From NCBI GenBank assembly GCA_025057455.1, contig JANWWY010000004.1, forward strand, positions 1 through 64,000: 64,000 nucleotides of DNA. Reading direction: 5' to 3'. The notes beneath the pieces are model-generated. The model ran no database searches, was not told where the DNA came from, and saw only the letters and a program-made list of their open reading frames with translations. Positions within the stretch are counted from its first letter, which is position 1. Each line of letters opens with the position of its first letter. The DNA is from Aquificaceae bacterium (lineage in GTDB: Bacteria > Aquificota > Aquificia > Aquificales > Aquificaceae). Position numbers and translations under genes: made by a program. This document shows, piece after piece, positions 58,917 to 64,000 of this stretch.

Positions 58917-60782
58917 TCACACGGGCTTTCCTTCTATTACATCACCACCTTCACCAGATTTTTTGGAAGTCTCCTGATAAATATGTCCTCCTATCTTGCT
59001 TGCGGTTTCAAGCACCCTTTCTGTTATTCTTCTTACTTCCTGCGCGTCTTGGGATTCTCTGAACACTCTTCTTGCTTCCTCAAGAGTCCTCTCAGCCTCA
59101 GAAACCAATTCCGCAGGCAGTTTTTCCCTGTTTTCTTTCAAGACCTTCTCAAGGTTGTAGATGTGTTGGTCCAGCTGGTTTTTAGCCTCCACTAACTCTT
59201 TTTTCTTCCTGTCTTCTTCTTCATGAAGCTGAGCATCCTTTATCATCCTCTCTATCTCTTCCTGCGTTAGACCAGAAGAAGCCTGAACCCTTATAGACTG
59301 CTCTTTGCCGGTGCCAAGGTCTTTGGCGGTCACATGGAGTATTCCGTCCACGTCTATGTCAAAGCAAACCTCTATTTTTGGAACGCCTCTTGGTGCCGGG
59401 GGTATGCCAGTTAGATAAAACTTACCGAGGGACTTGTTGTCTTTTGCAAGGGGACGCTCACCCTGAAGAACGTGGATTTCCACCTCTGTTTGATAATCGC
59501 TTGCGGTAGTAAAGGTTTCACACTTTTTGTAAGGTATGGGCGTATTCCTCGGAATAAGCACTGTCATTACCCCACCGTAGGTTTCCACACCCAAAGAAAG
59601 AGGTGTCACATCCACAAGTAGTATTTCTTTGACTTCTCCCGACAGAACGCCGGCCTGTATGGCTGCACCCACTGCTACCACCTCGTCGGGGTTTACACCC
59701 TTGTGGGGTTCCTTTCCAAAGAATTCCCTTATCCTCTGTTGAACCAAGGGTATTCTGGTAGAACCTCCCACCAGTACCACATCATCAATCTCATGAGGCT
59801 TTAGCTTAGCATCTTCGAGAGCCCTCTTAACTATCTCTATAGTCCTATCTACCAAATCCCTTATCATTTCCTCAAGCCTTGCTCTTGTGAGCTTCTTCTG
59901 AAGGTGAAGGGGTTGGTTGGTGGTTGTGTCTATGGTTATAAAGGGCAAGTTTATTTCTGTTTCCAACTTAAAAGACAGCTCCTTCTTTGCCTGCTCGCTC
60001 GCATCCTTTAGCCTCTGAAGTGCAGTCCTGTCTTTTCTGAGGTCTACGCCCGTCTCCCTTTTAAACTCCTCGATGAGCCATTCCATTATCCTTTCATCTA
60101 TATTAGCACCACCCAGGTGGGTATCGCCTGCTGTGGCTTTAACTTCAATGACACCTTCACCACCTTCAAGAATGGATACGTCAAAGGTACCACCACCAAA
60201 GTCGTACACTAGTATTTTCACATCGCTCTTCTTGTCAAGACCGTAAGCAAGAGCTGCCGCAGTTGGTTCGTTGAGAATCCTCAGAACTTCGAGCCCCGCT
60301 ATCTTTCCCGCATCCTTGGTTGCCTGTCTTTGCCTTTCGTTAAAGTAAGCAGGCACGGTAATGACCGCCTTTGTTATCTTCTCGCCGAGGTAAGCTTCTG
60401 CGGCTTCCTTTAACTTTTTAAGAACCTGAGCACCCACCTCTTCAGGACGCACCTTTCTGCCTAGGTTAGGAATTTCAAAGCTTGCATCTCCCTTTTCGTC
60501 TGGCACCACCTTGTAAGATACCCTCTTAGCTTCATCCAAGACTTCGTCGTACTTTCTCCCTATAAACCTCTTAGACTCATACACGGTGTTCTCAGGGTCA
60601 AGTATGGCACGCCTCTTGGCTGGCTCTCCCACCAAAACTTCCTTTTCCTTTGTCCAGGAAACCACGGAAGGTGTCAGTCTTGAACCCTCCTGATTGGCTA
60701 TGACCACTGGCTCATCACCTATCATCACAGCTACCACCGAGTTAGTGGTTCCCAAGTCTATACCTATTATTTTCTCCGCCAT
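58917..60782 (-). CDS. dnaK: molecular chaperone DnaK (Hsp70)
   Basis: The full-length 621-residue Hsp70 has the ATPase domain with [14 protein letters not shown] at the N-terminus, [27 protein letters not shown] and [13 protein letters not shown], the substrate-binding domain ([18 protein letters not shown]) and a C-terminal helical lid, ending [10 protein letters not shown]. It folds nascent and damaged proteins with DnaJ and GrpE, which are not in the window. GGAGGTATAAA precedes ATG 60782, and a TTGACA/TATATT promoter lies above. No CIRCE element is present. Confidence 0.98.
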   Translation of the reverse strand: MAEKIIGIDLGTTNSVVAVMIGDEPVVIANQEGSRLTPSVVSWTKEKEVLVGEPAKRRAILDPENTVYESKRFIGRKYDEVLDEAKRVSYKVVPDEKGDASFEIPNLGRKVRPEEVGAQVLKKLKEAAEAYLGEKITKAVITVPAYFNERQRQATKDAGKIAGLEVLRILNEPTAAALAYGLDKKSDVKILVYDFGGGTFDVSILEGGEGVIEVKATAGDTHLGGANIDERIMEWLIEEFKRETGVDLRKDRTALQRLKDASEQAKKELSFKLETEINLPFITIDTTTNQPLHLQKKLTRARLEEMIRDLVDRTIEIVKRALEDAKLKPHEIDDVVLVGGSTRIPLVQQRIREFFGKEPHKGVNPDEVVAVGAAIQAGVLSGEVKEILLVDVTPLSLGVETYGGVMTVLIPRNTPIPYKKCETFTTASDYQTEVEIHVLQGERPLAKDNKSLGKFYLTGIPPAPRGVPKIEVCFDIDVDGILHVTAKDLGTGKEQSIRVQASSGLTQEEIERMIKDAQLHEEEDRKKKELVEAKNQLDQHIYNLEKVLKENREKLPAELVSEAERTLEEARRVFRESQDAQEVRRITERVLETASKIGGHIYQETSKKSGEGGDVIEGKPV

Positions 60783-60811
60783 TTTATACCTCCTTGCCCT
60801 TGATTTAAGCT

Positions 60812-60840
60812 AATATAAAACTTTAGCAATGTTTTGTCAA
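60812..60840 (-). promoter_or_regulatory. sigma70-type promoter of dnaK
   Basis: Minus-strand TTGACA and TATATT are 17 nt apart; predicted leader is about 23 nt. GCTAA and TTAGC form an inverted repeat with a 9-nt spacer over the -10, a possible repressor site, but this is not CIRCE. Confidence 0.7.
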
Positions 60841-60885
60841 GTTTTTTATGCAAGATATTTTAAAGTAATACCTTCGGAAAATTCG

Positions 60886-60891
60886 TATAAT
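60886..60891 (+). promoter_or_regulatory. -10 box (TATAAT) of the GxxExxY gene
   Basis: Plus-strand TATAAT 22 nt before the TTG start, with GGGAGG between. The -35 is poor. Confidence 0.45.
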
Positions 60892-60913
60892 TTATGTTGG
60901 GAGGCTTGAAGAA

Positions 60914-61336
60914 TTGCTCGAGAACCTTATAAGGGGTATAGCGGAGGAAGTTTACAGAAACCTTGGCTCTGGTTTTGAAGAACACATATACCAAAGTGCC
61001 TTTGCTTACGAGCTTAGACTTCGTGGCATAAGGTTTCAAAGGGAGGTCCACATAGAAATCTTTTATAAGGGTATCCCCCTTGGAATGGATAGACCAGATT
61101 TTATCATAAGAGCCTGTAGGATACAAGAACTTGAGATTAGAGAGCCGGTAATAGTGGAGCTCAAAACAGCAGAGAAGCTCAGCGACAACCATAGAGCTCA
61201 GGTGAGAGCTTACCTACTTTCCATAAAGCATTCATCCGATGAAAGCCTAAGGATGTGCTCCCAGGGTTTCTTGGTAAATTTCCCCAAAAAGGATGGTAGG
61301 AGCCCCGAAGTTGAGCTTATTACCTTAAGTATCTAA
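60914..61336 (+). CDS. GxxExxY-type protein, PD-(D/E)XK-like fold
   Basis: The 140-residue protein has the family signature GSGFEEHIYQSAFAYEL near the N-terminus and a downstream D-x-x-[E]-L-K-type core, DFII...VIVELKT, that resembles the PD-(D/E)XK nuclease active site. The family is widespread and of unknown function. TTG 60914 follows GGGAGGCTTGAAGAA and is the only start in frame with a good site. The 3' end overlaps flgL by 17 bp. It stands alone, with its own promoter, divergent from dnaK. Confidence 0.85.
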   Translation: MLENLIRGIAEEVYRNLGSGFEEHIYQSAFAYELRLRGIRFQREVHIEIFYKGIPLGMDRPDFIIRACRIQELEIREPVIVELKTAEKLSDNHRAQVRAYLLSIKHSSDESLRMCSQGFLVNFPKKDGRSPEVELITLSI

Positions 61337-62483
61337 GTATGGTCATATCCTTCTGGTCTGCTATAATACGCATGAGGGCTTCGTAGGCAAGTTTGTAACG
61401 CGTATATTCCATTATGCTCTGCGAGAGGTCAGCATCCTCTATATCAGATTTCTGTTTTTCAAGATTGTCCTTTAAGCTTTCTTGGACAGACTGTAGGTTT
61501 TTCAGCTGGGACAGGACACTACCTACCCTTGACCTTCCAAAGCTTATCCTATCAAAGGACCTTTGTAAAATCATAAGGTCTGAATCATCTGGGTATAGAC
61601 TGTTGCTTAGCTTATTACCTATCCTCTTTACAACCTCAAGAACGTTGGGATTGTAAAAACCAATGGAAAAATCTCCACCGCTCGTATCGGATACGGAGAT
61701 ATCCTTACCAAGGTCCACGGACATGAGCATAAGGGAAAAGGTTCCATCGGGGTTTTGGGTAACATCCGCTTTAAGGGTCTGGGAGTAGTTAGTATTTATG
61801 TAGTCTACCAAGTTTCTTAGGTTTTGACCTGCGGAGTAGCTTATGCTTATGCTTGTGTTGCCAACTCTTATGTTCAGTACGCCAGCGTTGGTGAAGCCGT
61901 CATCGGGATTAGAGAAAGAAGCACGAGATATAGCAACATTAAGACCAAAAACCTGAGCACCATTGAGAAATGTATCAACCTGGTAGTTTTCGGAAAGCCA
62001 CACTTTAAAGTTTTCTGAGGAAGCTCTGTACTCAAGAGTGTTTTCATCAAAGGGCTTTTCTGTTAGGCTTGCACCGCCAAAGAGATAGTTTCCGCCAAGC
62101 TGGTCGTTAACCCTATCAAGAAGTGACCTTAAGCTTGAAAGGAAGAACTCACCCATAGCTTTTAACTGGTCTGGCTGAAGCACTTGATTTTTTGCCTGTA
62201 TAGCTTTTGAATACAGAAGGTTTAGGCTGTCCGCTATTTTGCCAAGGTTTAGGTCCGTATAGCTTAAAGACGTATCCGCAAAGAGCCTATTTTTGGCATA
62301 CTGGGAAAGTTGGGATACTTCCCTTTTTAATTCTACGATGTTATAGGTAGCTGAAGGGTCGTCGGATACGTTCTTGTACTTCCTACCAGTACCTATTTCT
62401 AAAGACTTCTCTGCCAACTGTCTCCTTATCCTACTATCCTGCTCTTGAAAAAGGGAAAAGATTAGGTTTTCTGGCACTTTCAT
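61320..62483 (-). CDS. flgL: flagellar hook-filament junction protein FlgL
   Basis: FlgL (HAP3) is the second of two junction proteins between hook and flagellin. The N-terminal coil SRIRRQLAEKSLEIGTGRKYKNVSDDPSATYNIVELKREV and the C-terminal DIEDADLSQSIMEYTRYKLAYEALMRIIADQ are flagellin-like. The middle (about 130-300) is the variable domain. The track start is GTG 62492, but ATG 62483 has GAGGTGAAGGCT before it, giving 387 residues. It is 10 nt downstream of flgK. Confidence 0.93.
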   Translation of the reverse strand: MKVPENLIFSLFQEQDSRIRRQLAEKSLEIGTGRKYKNVSDDPSATYNIVELKREVSQLSQYAKNRLFADTSLSYTDLNLGKIADSLNLLYSKAIQAKNQVLQPDQLKAMGEFFLSSLRSLLDRVNDQLGGNYLFGGASLTEKPFDENTLEYRASSENFKVWLSENYQVDTFLNGAQVFGLNVAISRASFSNPDDGFTNAGVLNIRVGNTSISISYSAGQNLRNLVDYINTNYSQTLKADVTQNPDGTFSLMLMSVDLGKDISVSDTSGGDFSIGFYNPNVLEVVKRIGNKLSNSLYPDDSDLMILQRSFDRISFGRSRVGSVLSQLKNLQSVQESLKDNLEKQKSDIEDADLSQSIMEYTRYKLAYEALMRIIADQKDMTILRYLR

Positions 62484-62493
62484 AGCCTTCACC

Positions 62494-64000
62494 TCATACC
62501 ATATTTAACGTAGTCTGAAGCAATTCATCCATTGCCCTTACAGTTCTGGCCAGAGCTTCATACCCCCTCTGTATTTTCATAAGCTCTATAAACTCGTTGT
62601 CCACGGAAACACCTTGCATTTCTTGGAGCCTTGCGTTCAAAGAGTTAAGCAGTGCACTTTCTATTTCGTATTTGGTCCTAAGGTCTCTCTGTTTTGAAGC
62701 CACATGGTCCACAAGGTCCTCGTAGAGCCTTTTTGCCGTATTCCACCAATCCCTTGAGAATTTCATAAACTCGTCTGCCTTTTCATAGTCCAAGTTTTGA
62801 AGATAATTATGCGTGTTTGGGTTAACATACATGTTCTCTATGTCTTCCCCTACAAAGAGCGGTTCAGACCTATGTATAAGGTTATTGCTGTCCTCTACGG
62901 AAAATTCTGGGTCTGATGAGATTATTACCATGGTATAAGTGCCGTCAGGGTTGCTAATCAGAGAAGCGGAGAAACTTCCTACCAAGCTTGGGTTTGAGTT
63001 TATAGTGTTTATGATATTGCTTAGGCTATCCGTTGGGGAATAATTTAGGGTTATGGGTCCTCCAGGAAAGTTAAAGCTTATGCTACCAGAAAATCCTATG
63101 GGAGTGTTAGGGTCTTCTATGTGTTTGAACCAATACCAACTGTTGGTTGTTTGTGAGTTTAGAGGAATCTTTACACCGCTTATAAGTCCCTTAGCAACAC
63201 CCTTAAGCTTCCCTATGTAGTCTCGTAGCTGAGCTTGAAAGTCAATAAGCCCCTTCAACCTTCCACCGCTCACAAAACCGCCTATTTCTACCTCAGAACC
63301 ATCCTTAGACTTCCACAAAATTTTTCTGTTTCCCGAGTCGTATTTTAGCTCCCAGCTGTACCCTTCCTCAACCAAGAGAAAACCCTTATCTGTTTCCACC
63401 CTCACTCTTCCTATTTCATCCTCCTGAAGCCTCACGCTTATAAGTTCAGAAAGCTCCCTTAGATACTTATCCCTTTCATCTAGTAAGTTTTTGTAGTCTT
63501 TGCCCCTTGCGTAGGTTTGAGCGTAACCAATGAGAATTTCCTGATTTATCTGAGCTATTTTCTTGCTTAGGGTGTTTATCTTGTTTACATACTGTTTCAT
63601 ATCGTAGTCCGTGCTTGCAAGCAATCTATCCATATCTTTCTTTCTATCCTTGAGGTAAGACACAAGGCTTTGAGCCGAACTCAGAAGCTCACTCCTTGCA
63701 CCTTCGTTTGAGGGTTCTTTCATAAGGTCCTGGTAAGCACTAAAAAACCTGTTTATGTACTCAATACCACCAAGCCCCTGCGTGAATTCTTGGAACAGAT
63801 TTTCCACTTGGGAATTGCCTTTTATAGTAGCATCCAAAGAAGAAACCAGAGACAGCTTCTGATTCCTGAGTTCCATGTAATAGAAATTTTGGCTTCTTAT
63901 TATGTCATCTAACTTTATACCAACGGGTGCAAAGCTTTTAACTAAAGGGTCCTCCTGAGCATAGTCTGGATTGCTGGCGTTTATTATGTTTCTGTTTCTT
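62494..64000 (-). CDS. flgK: flagellar hook-associated protein FlgK (N-terminus beyond window)
   Basis: FlgK (HAP1) joins hook and FlgL. The track ORF begins at an internal Met (63876), but the frame stays open to the window edge and reads NIINASNPDYAQEDPLVKSF and DDIIRSQNFYYMELRNQ upstream, as FlgK proteins do, so about 501 C-terminal residues are visible and the first tens of residues are missing. Recognisable parts are QVENLFQEFTQGLGG, the coil INTLSKKIAQINQEI and the C-terminal SVDNEFIELMKIQRGYEALARTVRAMDELLQ. It runs straight into flgL. Confidence 0.93.
   Translation of the reverse strand, partial: RNRNIINASNPDYAQEDPLVKSFAPVGIKLDDIIRSQNFYYMELRNQKLSLVSSLDATIKGNSQVENLFQEFTQGLGGIEYINRFFSAYQDLMKEPSNEGARSELLSSAQSLVSYLKDRKKDMDRLLASTDYDMKQYVNKINTLSKKIAQINQEILIGYAQTYARGKDYKNLLDERDKYLRELSELISVRLQEDEIGRVRVETDKGFLLVEEGYSWELKYDSGNRKILWKSKDGSEVEIGGFVSGGRLKGLIDFQAQLRDYIGKLKGVAKGLISGVKIPLNSQTTNSWYWFKHIEDPNTPIGFSGSISFNFPGGPITLNYSPTDSLSNIINTINSNPSLVGSFSASLISNPDGTYTMVIISSDPEFSVEDSNNLIHRSEPLFVGEDIENMYVNPNTHNYLQNLDYEKADEFMKFSRDWWNTAKRLYEDLVDHVASKQRDLRTKYEIESALLNSLNARLQEMQGVSVDNEFIELMKIQRGYEALARTVRAMDELLQTTLNMV

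Noticed and set aside
60785-60850. CIRCE element upstream of dnaK
   Set aside because: The TTAGCACTC/GAGTGCTAA arms are not present; only a short GCTAA/TTAGC repeat exists.
1-64000. CRISPR arrays, intact insertion sequences, prophage or integrase/attachment sites
   Set aside because: No regularly spaced repeats and no transposase, integrase or phage structural gene were seen in any frame.

Overview
The window reads as chromosomal DNA of a thermophilic, Gram-negative, chemolithoautotrophic bacterium of the Aquificales (Hydrogenobacter/Thermocrinis-like). This is inferred from protein style (Lys/Glu/Arg-rich, very compact genes), the sulfur-redox proteins (flavocytochrome-c-type sulfide dehydrogenase flavoproteins, a Rieske protein, a TusA fusion, a multiheme-type cytochrome), the LPS and outer-membrane genes (lpxA, glmU, bamA, an LptF/G permease, an MCE protein) and flagellar genes. 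Genes are packed almost end to end and there is no unexplained gap above 300 bp. No CRISPR array, prophage or intact insertion sequence is visible.

Layout. 0.3-8.5 kb (+): two unknown genes, a TusA-DUF3343 fusion, trpC (apparent AUA start), an unknown gene, pgk, an IMPase/FBPase, a double UspA, a secreted TPR protein and an LptF/G-like permease, then a small Lys/Glu-rich exported protein whose frame is broken at an A-run. 8.8-10.5 kb (-): DUF3108 protein, TPR protein, protein disulfide oxidoreductase. 10.5-14.2 kb (+): SDR and a membrane GGDEF-EAL protein. 14.1-17.2 kb (-): DUF1461 protein, diheme cytochrome c, tRNA-Pro(CGG), MTA/SAH-deaminase-like amidohydrolase. 17.3-23.4 kb (+): zinc-ribbon coiled coil, rodA, hemW, M48 peptidase, argJ, TlpA-like thioredoxin, rpmI. 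23.4-26.8 kb (-): flavoprotein, Rieske, flavoprotein. 27-32.2 kb (+): ilvB-ilvH, pepA, FAD/NAD oxidoreductase. 32.2-34.6 kb (-): diguanylate cyclase, pdxA. 34.7-38.9 kb (+): purS-purQ, MCE protein, M29 aminopeptidase, Crp-type regulator. 38.9-43.4 kb (-): tRNA-Lys(TTT), glmU, lpxA, pncC-like, half-size molybdopterin-oxidoreductase-like protein. 43.6-45.8 kb (+): AbrB-like protein, flgD, flgE. 45.9-51.7 kb (-): bioF, a large Cys-rich secreted protein, a DsbC-like lipoprotein, aroK, ccsA. 51.7 kb (+): acpS. 52.2-60.8 kb (-): thiD, bamA, purM, thpR, DUF882 protein, L,D-transpeptidase, dnaK. 60.9 kb (+): GxxExxY protein. 61.3-64 kb (-): flgL, and flgK running off the right edge.

Recurring themes. 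(1) Many first-of-operon genes have a TATAAT-like box 6-11 nt before the start codon and no Shine-Dalgarno, which suggests leaderless mRNAs; genes inside operons usually carry a clear GGAGG. (2) Exported redox and disulfide chemistry recurs: Tat-exported flavoproteins around an unusual Rieske protein, a diheme cytochrome, CcsA for cytochrome c maturation, TlpA-like and DsbC-like thiol proteins, and a secreted protein with six regularly repeated cysteine pairs just downstream of the DsbC gene. (3) Short palindromes decorate control regions: a TGCTTA/TAAGCA element upstream of both the cytochrome and the flavoprotein operon, and a perfect 9+9 bp inverted repeat around the L,D-transpeptidase start codon. 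The strongest candidates for something undescribed are the Cys-pair propeller with its DsbC partner, the flavoprotein-Rieske-flavoprotein module, and the TusA-DUF3343 fusion.
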